DNA from: JAIQFL01 sp035295745
GTDB taxonomy: Bacteria; Acidobacteriota; Terriglobia; Bryobacterales; Bryobacteraceae
Assembly: GCA_035295745.1 (NCBI GenBank)
Contig: DATGIL010000005.1
Span: 62,001 to 126,000 of the forward strand
DNA length: 64,000 nucleotides
Direction: 5' to 3'
A model generated the notes under the pieces. It made no database searches. It was not told where the DNA came from and was given only the letters and a program-made list of their open reading frames with translations. Shown here in pieces: positions 43,201-50,607 of the stretch (the stretch's first letter is position 1; each line of letters begins with the position of its first letter). Both the position numbers and the translations under genes were made by a program.

Positions 43201-43865
43201 GCGCGCGCCCGATGGTTGCGCACCAGCTCCTCGTCGATCATCTCGCGCAGATCGTCGGACGTGAGTTGTTCGACCTTGGCGACCTCATGCGAAGTACGGA
43301 ATCCATCGAAGAAGTGTAGGAACGGAAGGCGCGACTCCAGGCTTGCGGCCTGGGCGATGATCGCCATGTCCATCACTTCCTGGACCGAGTTGGACGACAG
43401 CATGCCGAACCCTGTGGACCGGGCCGCCATCACATCGCTGTGATCTCCGAAGATCGAGAGCGCATGCGCCGCGAGCGCTCTGGCCGCGATATGGAACACC
43501 GTGGAGGTCAGTTCCCCGGCGAGCTTGTACATGTTGGGGATCATCAGCAGGAGCCCCTGCGACGCGGTGAAGGTGGTGGACAGGGATCCCGCCTGTAGCG
43601 CCCCGTGCAGCGCACCGGCTGCTCCGCCCTCACTTTGCATCTCGACTACCGTAGGCACGGTGCCCCAGATGTTGGTCTTCTGCTCAGCGGACCACTGATC
43701 CGCCCATTCGCCCATGTTCGAAGATGGCGTAATGGGGTAGATCGCGATGACTTCGTTGGTCTTATGCGCGACGTATGCAGCCGCTTCGTTTCCGTCGATC
43801 GTAACCTTCGGTCGAGTGGTAGATGAGTTGGTCAACTCGCCCCTCCTTACCAAAATGGGATTCAT
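40260..43865 (-). CDS. nifJ: Pyruvate:ferredoxin (flavodoxin) oxidoreductase
   Basis: 1201 residues, full length for the single-chain enzyme that oxidises pyruvate plus CoA to acetyl-CoA, CO2 and reduced ferredoxin. The N-terminal TPP/pyrimidine domain is VIAIYPITPSSNMGEW; the ferredoxin domain has CIQCGKCVLVCPH and CTGCTLCVQVCPAK; the TPP domain has CSGCGETPYVKLM, GGDGWAYDIGYGGLDHV and DTEVYSNTGGQASKSTPRG. It is cytoplasmic and oxygen-sensitive in most organisms. A TATAAT -10 lies just 15 bp upstream of the start; AAGGA serves as Shine-Dalgarno. It leads a two-gene operon with the DHODH-like gene. Confidence 0.95.
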   Translation of the reverse strand: MNPILVRRGELTNSSTTRPKVTIDGNEAAAYVAHKTNEVIAIYPITPSSNMGEWADQWSAEQKTNIWGTVPTVVEMQSEGGAAGALHGALQAGSLSTTFTASQGLLLMIPNMYKLAGELTSTVFHIAARALAAHALSIFGDHSDVMAARSTGFGMLSSNSVQEVMDMAIIAQAASLESRLPFLHFFDGFRTSHEVAKVEQLTSDDLREMIDEELVRNHRARALNPNNPFIRGTAQNPDVYFQAREASNPYYLAAPTIVQNTMDKFASIAGRQYHLFDYVGAPDAERILIMMGSGAEVAHETVDALVASGQKVGLLKVRLFRPFAVETFVAALPASVQSIAVLDRCKEPGALGEPLYCDVVTALAEMGVSKKVIGGRYGLASKEFTPAMVKGVFDELLRNSPKNHFTVGIRDDVTHTSLDYDPEFSTEVPGTVRALFYGLGADGTVGANKNSIKIIGEETENFAQGYFVYDSKKSGAITTSHLRFGPKPLRSSYLISKANFVACHQYSFLERLDMLKYAENGATFLLNSPFGPDEVWDKLPRLVQQQILDKNLKFYVIDGYEVAKQTGMGGRINTIMQTCFFAISGVLPREEAIAAIKHAIDKTYGKRGESVVQKNFAAVDEALSHLHQVNVPGKITAFFDIRPYVPAAAPDFVQRFTARIVAGEGDELPVSAMPVDGTFPSATAQWEKRNIALEIPEWDEDLCIQCGKCVLVCPHSVIRAKVYDDSYLAGKPDTFKAVPARWKDMKDRKYTLQVAPEDCTGCTLCVQVCPAKSKSEVKHRAINMVAQPPLRESEAANWDFFLRIPDTDRKALSMSQVKDVQLLQPLFEFSGACSGCGETPYVKLMTQLFGDRMLIANATGCSSIYGGNLPTTPYCMNEEGRGPSWSNSLFEDNAEFGLGMRLAADKQAEYARELVWRLGFAIGEDLAQAILNADQKTEQGIFAQRERVQLLKDKLAGLNTAESRDLLSLADALVKKSVWIVGGDGWAYDIGYGGLDHVIASGRNVNILVLDTEVYSNTGGQASKSTPRGAVAKFAAGGKPSGKKDLALMAMSYGSVYVAKIAMGAGDMHTVKAFLEAEAFDGPSLIIAYSHCIAHGYDMAYGMEQQKAAVNSGYWPLFRYNPDLVEQGKNPFQLDSRAPSIGLKQYIYNETRYTMLVKSNPEHAKELLVDAERDVASRWKLYEHMAHQPVNGAPHSEEVKK

Positions 43866-43879
43866 AATCCTTAAGACAA

Positions 43880-43885
43880 ATTATA
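43880..43885 (-). promoter_or_regulatory. Candidate -10 box of nifJ
   Basis: A perfect TATAAT on the minus strand, 14 bp before the ATG, in an AT-rich 109-bp gap. The matching -35 is poor (TGGATT/GGATTT). If used, it implies a leader of under 10 nt with AAGGA close to the start. Confidence 0.4.
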
Positions 43886-43974
43886 AGACCTTTTTGTCGT
43901 AAAAATCCACAGATTTTTGAATCCGAAACTATGATGTTGATAAGTCGTTGAAGCTGTGGCCGTTATGGAGAGGC

Positions 43975-44883
43975 TCAATAATGGGCGAGCGACACTCGAT
44001 GGAGCACCGCATCGATCAGCGTCCCGGCATAAGCATTGTCGACGCTCACCGGTGTGGCGAAGCTCATTCCGCGCCGCCAGGTCGCCGGCGCTTCGGGATG
44101 GACCCCGGAGAGAACCACCCATCCACTTCCGGACATCCCTTCGACAATCGCAGGGGTTCCGTCGGGATACTTGCCAACCACCGAACCCCAGCCCGAGAGC
44201 TGCGGACCATCTTCCCAGTACTGATCGAGAGTCTGGCCGCCGGCATCGGTAATCGCCACGGCCGCTTTGCGGATCCCCTGATTCTCGGCGCTATAAAATC
44301 CGAATTGCACACCTGAGGTCAGATTCAGGCCGTTGTAGACGGAGTTTCCGCCAAAGAAGGCGCCGGCGCAAATTCCGAGGTAATTCAAGCCGCTCTTTAC
44401 GGCATTGTGAATGTGCGCCGACGTGCCCGACGTCAGGTGGTTGCCGATGATTTCGAAATTGCCGCCCGGAACGATCAGCAGTCGATAGTTCCGTAACTGC
44501 GATTCACTCATCTCATTCAACTGCGTGGAATTCGCCGTGGAATAAGGGAGGTGTTTCTGGTTCAGGACGATTTCGACCGCTGCGACATCGTTGGGAGAGG
44601 TTCCGGTTCCATTGAACAGAAGAATGGGAGGTGTGTTGCTGGACGTCAGTGGGATGGCGCGGTCGCAGGCTGTCGAGGCCAATGCTATGAGCGCGACAAG
44701 GATCGGGAAAGCACGTCCGTTCAGGCTCGACGTCAAAATTCTCGTCACGTCTTCGGTCGGTCGCGACGCCATCCCATCACCCGTCGTCGCAAGTTTACCA
44801 GAGACAGAAGCCTCTCCCGACGCTGTACGTCTCGATGGCCACAGCAATTCCGCCTGTGCGGCCCTCGCTACCAGCTTCAACAA
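43975..44883 (-). CDS. BPL_N/glutamine-amidotransferase-like lipoprotein
   Basis: Up to 302 residues; the useful start is probably near 44772 (Met38) or GTG 44748, which place a lipobox (LIALASTAC) properly. The mature domain has a class I amidotransferase fold: LLIVPGGNFEIIGNHL and the nucleophile elbow LGICAGAFFGGNSV. A later His is present (SGVHPEAPATWRRG) at the position that completes the dyad. Biotin-protein-ligase N-terminal-like (BPL_N) domains of this kind occur in exported proteins of unknown substrate. It is a probable outer-membrane or periplasmic lipoprotein and lies just downstream of the rplU-rpmA-obg operon on the same strand, 40 bp past obg. Confidence 0.78.
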   Translation of the reverse strand: MLKLVARAAQAELLWPSRRTASGEASVSGKLATTGDGMASRPTEDVTRILTSSLNGRAFPILVALIALASTACDRAIPLTSSNTPPILLFNGTGTSPNDVAAVEIVLNQKHLPYSTANSTQLNEMSESQLRNYRLLIVPGGNFEIIGNHLTSGTSAHIHNAVKSGLNYLGICAGAFFGGNSVYNGLNLTSGVQFGFYSAENQGIRKAAVAITDAGGQTLDQYWEDGPQLSGWGSVVGKYPDGTPAIVEGMSGSGWVVLSGVHPEAPATWRRGMSFATPVSVDNAYAGTLIDAVLHRVSLAHY

Positions 44884-44923
44884 CCTGGTAATTGGAAAGA
44901 GAATCGGTGCCGCATCCTGAAGA

Positions 44924-45934
44924 TTATTTCACTTCCGCCGGAGCGAAGACGCGTTCTGCCATCGCGTGCTTCAGTGCTTCGATGCCCTGCCCGGTGGCGC
45001 TCGAGATCTCGAAATACGGCAACCCGCGCTGCTGCGCAATCGCGCGCAATGAGGCCACTCGCTCGGGATCCTGCGCCGCATCCATTTTGGTCGCGAGCAC
45101 GATCATCGGCTTGTGCACCAAATCTTCGCTGAAGCTGGCCAGTTCTTCCATCACGGTTTCGAAATCCTGCACGGGGTCGCGGCCGCTCATTTCAGAGACA
45201 TCCACCAGGTGTGCAAGCAGGCGAGTCCGCTCGATGTGCCGCAGGAACTGGACTCCCAGTCCATGTCCCAGGTGCGCGCCTTCAATCAGGCCGGGAATGT
45301 CCGCGACCACGAAGCTGCGGAAATTCTCCAACTGCACCACTCCCAAATTCGGCTCGAGCGTCGTGAATGGGTAATCGGCGATCTTGGGACGCGCTGCTGA
45401 GATACGCGAGATCAGCGTGGATTTGCCGGCATTGGGAAAACCCACCAGCCCGACATCCGCCAACAGCTTCAACTCCAGGCGCAGCCGTCTCTCATCTCCC
45501 GGCTTGCCGGGTTCGTGCTCCGTTGGAGCCTGATGCGTCGAGGTGGCGAAGCGGGCATTGCCGCGTCCGCCGCGTCCGCCATGCGCCACTACGAAACGTT
45601 GGCCCGGTTCGGTGAAGTCAAAGAGACGCTCGCCGCTGCCTTCGTCGTAAACCACCGTCCCGACAGGGACATCCAGTTCAACGCCGTAGCCATCAGCGCC
45701 GCTCTTATTGCTGCCCTCGCCGTGACGGCCCCGCTGCGCTTTGTGTTCGGGATTGTATCGATATTTGAGGAGAGTGTTTTCGTGAGGATCGGCGACCATA
45801 ACGACGTCGCCGCCGCGGCCACCATCGCCGCCGCTGGGGCCGCCGCGTGGCACGTACTTCTCGCGCCGGAACGCAAGACACCCGTTACCGCCGTCGCCGG
45901 CCTTTACCAGAATTCTCGCTTCGTCAATGAACAT
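44924..45934 (-). CDS. obg: Obg-family ribosome-assembly GTPase
   Basis: 336 residues. Residues 1-158 are the glycine-rich Obg fold (FIDEARILVKAGDGGNGCLA, GGPSGGDGGRGGDV). Residues 160-330 are the GTPase: G1 GFPNAGKSTLIS, G3 DIPGLIEGAH, G4 ATKMD. It ends soon after, so the C-terminal OCT domain found in some Obg proteins is absent; E. coli ObgE also lacks it. It is third in the conserved rplU-rpmA-obg order and is needed for 50S maturation. A degenerate repeat copy lies between rpmA and obg. Confidence 0.96.
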   Translation of the reverse strand: MFIDEARILVKAGDGGNGCLAFRREKYVPRGGPSGGDGGRGGDVVMVADPHENTLLKYRYNPEHKAQRGRHGEGSNKSGADGYGVELDVPVGTVVYDEGSGERLFDFTEPGQRFVVAHGGRGGRGNARFATSTHQAPTEHEPGKPGDERRLRLELKLLADVGLVGFPNAGKSTLISRISAARPKIADYPFTTLEPNLGVVQLENFRSFVVADIPGLIEGAHLGHGLGVQFLRHIERTRLLAHLVDVSEMSGRDPVQDFETVMEELASFSEDLVHKPMIVLATKMDAAQDPERVASLRAIAQQRGLPYFEISSATGQGIEALKHAMAERVFAPAEVK

Positions 45935-45970
45935 TCGATGGCAGGTCTGTCGCCCCGCCGGAAACCTTCT

Positions 45971-45992
45971 GACCCGCGTGCGTCAGCAGGCG
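45971..45992 (-). repeat. Degenerate fragment of the dispersed repeat between rpmA and obg
   Basis: On the minus strand it reads CGCCTGCTGACGCACGCGGG, matching 19 of 22 positions of the array unit (CGCTTGCTGACGCGCGCGGC). It occupies a third of the 65-bp rpmA-obg gap. Confidence 0.4.
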
Positions 45993-45999
45993 GTGCGGA

Positions 46000-46257
46000 C
46001 TATACGCTGGCTTGGATGTTGACGAACTTTCCCATGCGGCCGCGGTCTCTGAATTCCACCACGCCCGTCACCTTGGCGAAGAGAGTATCGTCCTTGCCCC
46101 AGCCCACGTTCAAGCCCGGCTTGATCTTGGTGCCGCGTTGGCGCACAATGATCGATCCGCCCGGAACCAGTTGTCCGCCGAAGACCTTCACTCCCAGGCG
46201 CTGCGAATTCGAATCGCGCCCGTTTTTGGAACTGCCTAAACCTTTCTTATGTGCCAT
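46000..46257 (-). CDS. rpmA: 50S ribosomal protein L27
   Basis: 85 residues, standard length. The N-terminus MAHKKGLGSSKNGRDSNSQR and the segment GGQLVPGGSIIVRQRGTKI are diagnostic; unlike firmicute L27 it needs no N-terminal cleavage. Located 9 bp after rplU, as in almost all bacteria. Confidence 0.98.
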   Translation of the reverse strand: MAHKKGLGSSKNGRDSNSQRLGVKVFGGQLVPGGSIIVRQRGTKIKPGLNVGWGKDDTLFAKVTGVVEFRDRGRMGKFVNIQASV

Positions 46258-46266
46258 TGCTTCACC

Positions 46267-46560
46267 TTAGAGTTGGATGTCGTCTACCTTCACTTCGGTG
46301 AAGGATTGGCGATGCCCGATAGTCTTCTTGTATTGCTTCTTGCGCTTGAACTTGAAGACCAGCACTTTCGAGCTGCGTCCGTTGGCAACGATCGTTGCCT
46401 TGGCGGTTCCGCCGGTCACGAACCCACCCTCGTCGGGGAAGGCCGCCTTGACAGGCAATTCCACTTCGGAGCCGACATCGCCGGCCAGTTTTTCCACACG
46501 GAGAACGTCGCCCGGCGCAACCCGGTACTGTTTTCCGCCCGTTTCAATAATTGCGTGCAT
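46267..46560 (-). CDS. rplU: 50S ribosomal protein L21
   Basis: 97 residues, a little shorter than E. coli L21 (103). MHAIIETGGKQYRVAPGDVL and GRSSKVLVFKFKRKKQYKKT identify it. First gene of the rplU-rpmA-obg operon, with GAGG 8 nt before the ATG. The promoter should lie in the 216-bp gap shared with the divergent gene at 46777. Confidence 0.98.
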   Translation of the reverse strand: MHAIIETGGKQYRVAPGDVLRVEKLAGDVGSEVELPVKAAFPDEGGFVTGGTAKATIVANGRSSKVLVFKFKRKKQYKKTIGHRQSFTEVKVDDIQL

Positions 46561-46738
46561 TTCAGAAACCTCGATTGGGACCAGGACACACGGAGTGCGT
46601 TGGAACCGCTGGAGTAAAGATTCAGTTTACTACATTCGGACGTGCCCGGCCAAGTCTGCCAACAAAAGCCACAAAAGCCGCACGAGCTGCGAATGACCGC
46701 GCGGCTTTCTGCCTTCCTTCCGATCTTCTTCAACTTAC

Positions 46739-46750
46739 CGTGAATTCACG
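46739..46750. promoter_or_regulatory. Perfect 12-bp palindrome CGTGAATTCACG
   Basis: A perfect dyad 26 bp before the start of the 46777 gene and 9 bp before a TACAAT -10 candidate (46760-46765), so it overlies the -35 region. It may be the operator for that gene, or for the divergent rplU operon. Confidence 0.35.
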
Positions 46751-46776
46751 AGCCTGCGTTACAATGGCCCTTCAAC

Positions 46777-47280
46777 ATGCAGGTTCTCCAGGCAGGGCAA
46801 CACAAATTAATTTACCTGGAACTCCAGCCGGACCTGGTTACGAACATCGCGCGGCAAGCGGGGTTCGACGCCAGAATCAAGGATGGGTCGCGCACCATTC
46901 AGCTCGATCTCACCACCCCGGGTAGAGAAGGCCCCCTGCTGCTTTTCGATGCCGCTGACCCGGCGAACCTCGGCTGGTTTTCGCGCTGCCAGTTCTATGT
47001 GGACCGCTGGACCGGCGTGGTGCTGCAAACGCCTATGACCCTAGCAAACAAGCGCGACCGCAGCGGCAAAGCACATCGCAACTCGGTTCGTTTGTCGATC
47101 TCCAAAGAGCTTCCCTCTACTTTCCGCTTGCCCGGACGACAGCCGCTCACGGAACAGGTCTTCTATCAACTTCTGCTCAGCTTCCTCAACGCACTCAACA
47201 AAACCGGCGTAGCCGTCTGCGGCGTCGGCGTGGTGCAACCGCTGGCCGGCCGAACCGAGAGCGTCGGGACTCGCAACTGA
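46777..47280 (+). CDS. Hypothetical protein, 167 residues
   Basis: No family recognised. The protein is soluble, without signal peptide or membrane segment: MQVLQAGQHKLIYLELQPDL at the start, NSVRLSISKELPSTFRLPGR in the middle and a helical FYQLLLSFLNALNKTG near the end. Possible promoter TACAAT at 46760 gives a very short leader, and no Shine-Dalgarno is obvious. It is divergent from rplU and followed by a structured intergenic region. Confidence 0.6.
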   Translation: MQVLQAGQHKLIYLELQPDLVTNIARQAGFDARIKDGSRTIQLDLTTPGREGPLLLFDAADPANLGWFSRCQFYVDRWTGVVLQTPMTLANKRDRSGKAHRNSVRLSISKELPSTFRLPGRQPLTEQVFYQLLLSFLNALNKTGVAVCGVGVVQPLAGRTESVGTRN

Positions 47281-47592
47281 CACTGTACTGCCCCTTACAT
47301 GCCATCGGAACGCCGGTGAAACGGTGTGATTTTTCTGTGAATCGTATCTCTGTAGTCTGGGATTGAAGGGCGATTTCGGGGGGAACGGCCTTCGGTCTTT
47401 GGCTCGATGGCAGGGCATGCTCCGCTTGCGGCGCACAGAAATGTGCGAGCCGGCGTCATGCCCTGCCGATCCATAATCTTGGTTACCGCCCGCTCGTCTA
47501 TCGGAGTGCAGTCAGCGGCACGACTCCATTTTGCATATAATTAAATGGACTGTGCACTGGGCAACACTCTCCTCACCAAGGATTCCCTATCG
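47281..47592. other. Leader region of korA with structured element and -10 box
   Basis: 312 bp between the 46777 gene and the korA start. It holds the three-way-junction hairpin at 47409-47467 and a TATAAT at 47536-47541 without a good -35. If that -10 is used, transcription starts near 47548, so the in-frame ATG at 47545 cannot be the korA start, and ATG 47593 (AAGGA 10 nt before) is supported. The rest shows no gene. Confidence 0.6.
47409..47467 (+). promoter_or_regulatory. Three-way-junction RNA hairpin upstream of korA
   Basis: An outer perfect 11-bp stem GGCAGGGCATG/CATGCCCTGCC (47409-47419 with 47457-47467) encloses two inner hairpins: CCGC-TT-GCGG (47422-47431) and CGCACA-GAAA-TGTGCG (47432-47447), the latter closed by a GNRA-type tetraloop on the plus strand. 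The tetraloop argues for function as plus-strand RNA. It lies before the -10 box proposed for korA, so it may belong to a longer leader, end the upstream transcript, or be a mobile palindrome. Confidence 0.5.
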
Positions 47593-49437
47593 ATGTCGAC
47601 ATTAGAGGTTTCCCCGGTTGAGCCCCTTTCGGGCCAATCGAACCACTCTGTTATTAACGATTTCTCCATACAGGTCGCAACAGTAAACGGATCCGGAAGC
47701 CAAACCGCGAACACCGTTCTGATGCGTTCCATTTTTCAAATGGGCATCCCCGTATCCGGGAAGAACATGTTCCCCTCGAATATCGCCGGGCTGCCTACGT
47801 GGTTTACCATCCGCGCCAGCAAGCATGGATACATCGGCCGTCGCAAGGAAATCGATTTCCTGATTGCCATGAATCCCGAAACCGCGCGGGAAGACGTCAT
47901 GAAACTCGACGGCGGTGCCGCCGTAGTCTATGACGCGCCGCTGAAGCTGAACGAACTGCGCAGCGACCTGCACTTTTATCCCGTCCCCTTCGATAAACTC
48001 GTGGCTCCAGTGTGCCCCGATGCCAAGCTCCGCAAACTGGTGCGGAACATGATCTACGACGGCATCGTGGCCTGGTTGCTCTCGATCGAAATGGATGAGA
48101 TCCACAAAGCGCTGGTCAAGCAGTTCGGCAAGCGTAAGGCCAAGGCTGCCGAATTGAACTGGGGCGCTGCCAAGGCCGGATTCGATTACGCGGCGCAGAC
48201 CTTCACCAAGACGGACCCGTATCGAGTAGAGCGCATGAACGAGACCGCCGGCAAAATCATTATCGACGGCAACTCGGCTTGCGCGCTCGGCGCGATGTTC
48301 GCCGGCGTGACGGTGGTTACCTGGTATCCGATTACGCCTTCCTCTTCGCTGGTCGAAAGCCTTATCGGCTACATGAAGCGCTTCCGCAACGACCCCGAGA
48401 CAGGCAAAGCCACCTTCGCGATTGTGCAGGCCGAAGACGAACTTGCGTCTATCGGTATGGCACTCGGCGGAGGCTGGGCCGGCGCTCGCTCGATGACTGC
48501 CACCGCGGGTCCCGGCATCTCTCTCATGTCCGAATTTATCGGCCTCGGCTACTACGCCGAAATTCCTACCGTCGTGTATGACGTGGAGCGCGTCGGGCCT
48601 TCCACCGGCCTGCCGACGCGGACTGCTCAGGGCGATATCATCAGCACCGCCTTGCTCTCGCATGGCGACACCAAACACCCGCTCTTCTTCCCCTGCTCGG
48701 CCGAGGAGTGCTTCAGCATGTCCATTGAAGCCTTCGAATTTGCCGAGCTCTTCCAGACGCCCGTCTTCGTCATGACCGATCTCGATCTCGGCATGAACAA
48801 CTGGATGGCGGATCCATTCACGTATCCCGAGAAGCCCATTAAGCGCGGCAAGGTGCTAAGCGCGGAAGATCTCGGCCAACTCGGCGGTTTCGCCCGCTAC
48901 AAAGATGTGGATGGCGACGGCATCGGATACCGCACACTGCCCGGCACCAATCACCCGAACGCCTCGTATTTCACACGCGGCAGCGGCCACAACGAGAAAG
49001 CCCAGTACACCGAGCGCGAAGACGACTACATCAATAACATGGAGCGCCTCGCCCACAAGTTCGAGGTAATGCGCAAGCACGTGCCCGAACCCGTCATCAA
49101 GATCGCCGACAACGCCAAGATCGGCTTCGTCGCCGTCGGGACGTCGGACTACGCGGTTCGCGAGAGCTGCGATCAGTTGAAGTCCGAATACGACATCGAC
49201 GCCAGCTACCTGCGCCTAAAGGCGTATCCGTTCACGGAGCATTTGAAGGACTTCATCCGCCATCACGATCGCGTCTACGTAGTGGACCAGAATCGCGACG
49301 CACAGTTGTTGGGCCTCATGCGCCTGGAGTTCGAAGCGGAACTGATCGCCAAGCTGCGCAGCCTGCGCTACTTTGGCGGACTGCCGCTCGATGCGCGCAC
49401 GGTCACAGACGAAATCATCCGACAGGAGGGCCAATGA
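47593..49437 (+). CDS. korA: 2-oxoacid:ferredoxin oxidoreductase, fused gamma-alpha subunit
   Basis: 614 residues from ATG 47593. Residues about 20-190 are the gamma domain (VATVNGSGSQTANTVLMRSI; MGIPVSGKNMFPSNIAGLP). From about 205 onward is the alpha domain with the TPP-pyrimidine motif VVTWYPITPSSSLVESLIGY, and TATAGPGISLMSEFIGLGYY. Together with the beta subunit it should oxidise 2-oxoglutarate or another 2-oxoacid with CoA and ferredoxin. The stop overlaps the korB start by ATGA. Substrate assignment among 2-oxoacids is uncertain. Confidence 0.9.
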   Translation: MSTLEVSPVEPLSGQSNHSVINDFSIQVATVNGSGSQTANTVLMRSIFQMGIPVSGKNMFPSNIAGLPTWFTIRASKHGYIGRRKEIDFLIAMNPETAREDVMKLDGGAAVVYDAPLKLNELRSDLHFYPVPFDKLVAPVCPDAKLRKLVRNMIYDGIVAWLLSIEMDEIHKALVKQFGKRKAKAAELNWGAAKAGFDYAAQTFTKTDPYRVERMNETAGKIIIDGNSACALGAMFAGVTVVTWYPITPSSSLVESLIGYMKRFRNDPETGKATFAIVQAEDELASIGMALGGGWAGARSMTATAGPGISLMSEFIGLGYYAEIPTVVYDVERVGPSTGLPTRTAQGDIISTALLSHGDTKHPLFFPCSAEECFSMSIEAFEFAELFQTPVFVMTDLDLGMNNWMADPFTYPEKPIKRGKVLSAEDLGQLGGFARYKDVDGDGIGYRTLPGTNHPNASYFTRGSGHNEKAQYTEREDDYINNMERLAHKFEVMRKHVPEPVIKIADNAKIGFVAVGTSDYAVRESCDQLKSEYDIDASYLRLKAYPFTEHLKDFIRHHDRVYVVDQNRDAQLLGLMRLEFEAELIAKLRSLRYFGGLPLDARTVTDEIIRQEGQ

Positions 49438-50474
49438 GCATTGCACCTCCTCCACCCAAAAAAGTAAACCGCATCGGGTTGGAGGTTCTGAACTATAAAG
49501 GAAGCAAGACCACATTGTGTGCGGGATGCGGGCACAACTCCATCTCGGAACGAATCGTGGAGTGCTTCTACGAACTGGGAGTCGAACCGTATAAAGTTGC
49601 CAAGTTCTCCGGAATCGGGTGCTCCTCGAAATCGCCGGCCTACTTCCTGGGACTTTCTCACGGATTCAACGCAGTTCATGGCCGCATGCCGTCAATCGCT
49701 ACCGGCGCCATGCTTGCCAATCGCCAGCTCATGGGATTGGGCGTCACCGGCGATGGCGACACCGCGTCCATCGGAATCGGCCAGTTCATGCACCTGGTAC
49801 GCCGCAATGTGCCGATGATCTACATCATCGAGGACAACGGCGTTTACGGTCTGACGAAGGGCCAGTTCTCGGCAACAGCCGACCTGGATTCGGTCCTCAA
49901 GACCGGCACTCGGAATGATCTGCCGCCTTTCGATTGCTGCGCATTGGCGCTGAAGTGGGGCGCAACTTTCGTCGCCCGCTCTTTCAGCGGCGACAAGCGC
50001 CAGTTGCAGGCTATTCTCAAGACCGCGATCTCGCACAACGGTCTATCCGTCATCGATGTGGTCTCTCCGTGCGTGACCTTCAACGATCACGACGGGTCTA
50101 CTAAGAGCTACAGCTACATGAAGGATCACGAATACATGCTTCATGAGCTGGACTACGTTCCACACTTCGAGGACATCACGGTCGAGATTCCAGAAGGCTC
50201 GTTCATGGACGTTGAGATGCATGATGGATCGCATCTGCGCATCCGCAAACTGGAACGCGACTACGATCCGACGGACCGCATGGCCGCCCTGGCGGTGCTC
50301 GAGCACGCTCTCGCCAAGCATGAAGTGCTCACAGGCGTGCTGTATGTGAACACGAACAAACCGACCTTCCTGGAACTCCTTAATTTGGGCGAAGAGCCGA
50401 TCGCGACCCTGCCGGAGTCGAAGGTTCGGCCCGCCAAGGCCGTCCTCGATCAGGTCATGGAAGAGCTGCGGTGA
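49434..50474 (+). CDS. korB: 2-oxoacid:ferredoxin oxidoreductase, beta subunit
   Basis: 346 residues. It carries the TPP diphosphate motif GDGDTASIGIGQFMHLVRRN and EDNGVYGLTKGQFS, and Cys residues for the single [4Fe-4S] cluster in TLCAGCGHNSI and GIGCSSKSPAYF. It forms the heterodimer with the overlapping upstream korA product. An intrinsic terminator lies about 100 bp past the stop, so the pair is an independent operon. Confidence 0.93.
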   Translation: MSIAPPPPKKVNRIGLEVLNYKGSKTTLCAGCGHNSISERIVECFYELGVEPYKVAKFSGIGCSSKSPAYFLGLSHGFNAVHGRMPSIATGAMLANRQLMGLGVTGDGDTASIGIGQFMHLVRRNVPMIYIIEDNGVYGLTKGQFSATADLDSVLKTGTRNDLPPFDCCALALKWGATFVARSFSGDKRQLQAILKTAISHNGLSVIDVVSPCVTFNDHDGSTKSYSYMKDHEYMLHELDYVPHFEDITVEIPEGSFMDVEMHDGSHLRIRKLERDYDPTDRMAALAVLEHALAKHEVLTGVLYVNTNKPTFLELLNLGEEPIATLPESKVRPAKAVLDQVMEELR

Positions 50475-50578
50475 TGAATCCTTGATGACGATCCGGGACC
50501 CGATTGATTTGGAAATGTTCAGAATGTTACCATCGTGACCGGTCTGTCATCCTCCGAGACAGATTGCAGCAAACCTCC

Positions 50579-50607
50579 GCCCCACGCTCACCGCGTGGGG
50601 CTTTTTT
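50579..50607 (+). terminator. Rho-independent terminator of korAB
   Basis: A perfect 9-bp GC-rich stem, GCCCCACGC (50579-50587) with GCGTGGGGC (50593-50601), a 5-nt loop TCACC, and six T directly after. It overlaps the stop of the convergent pheA gene. Confidence 0.92.

Noticed and set aside
40281..43319. Long plus-strand open frames opposite nifJ
   Set aside because: Antisense shadows; nifJ has every expected cofactor motif in order.
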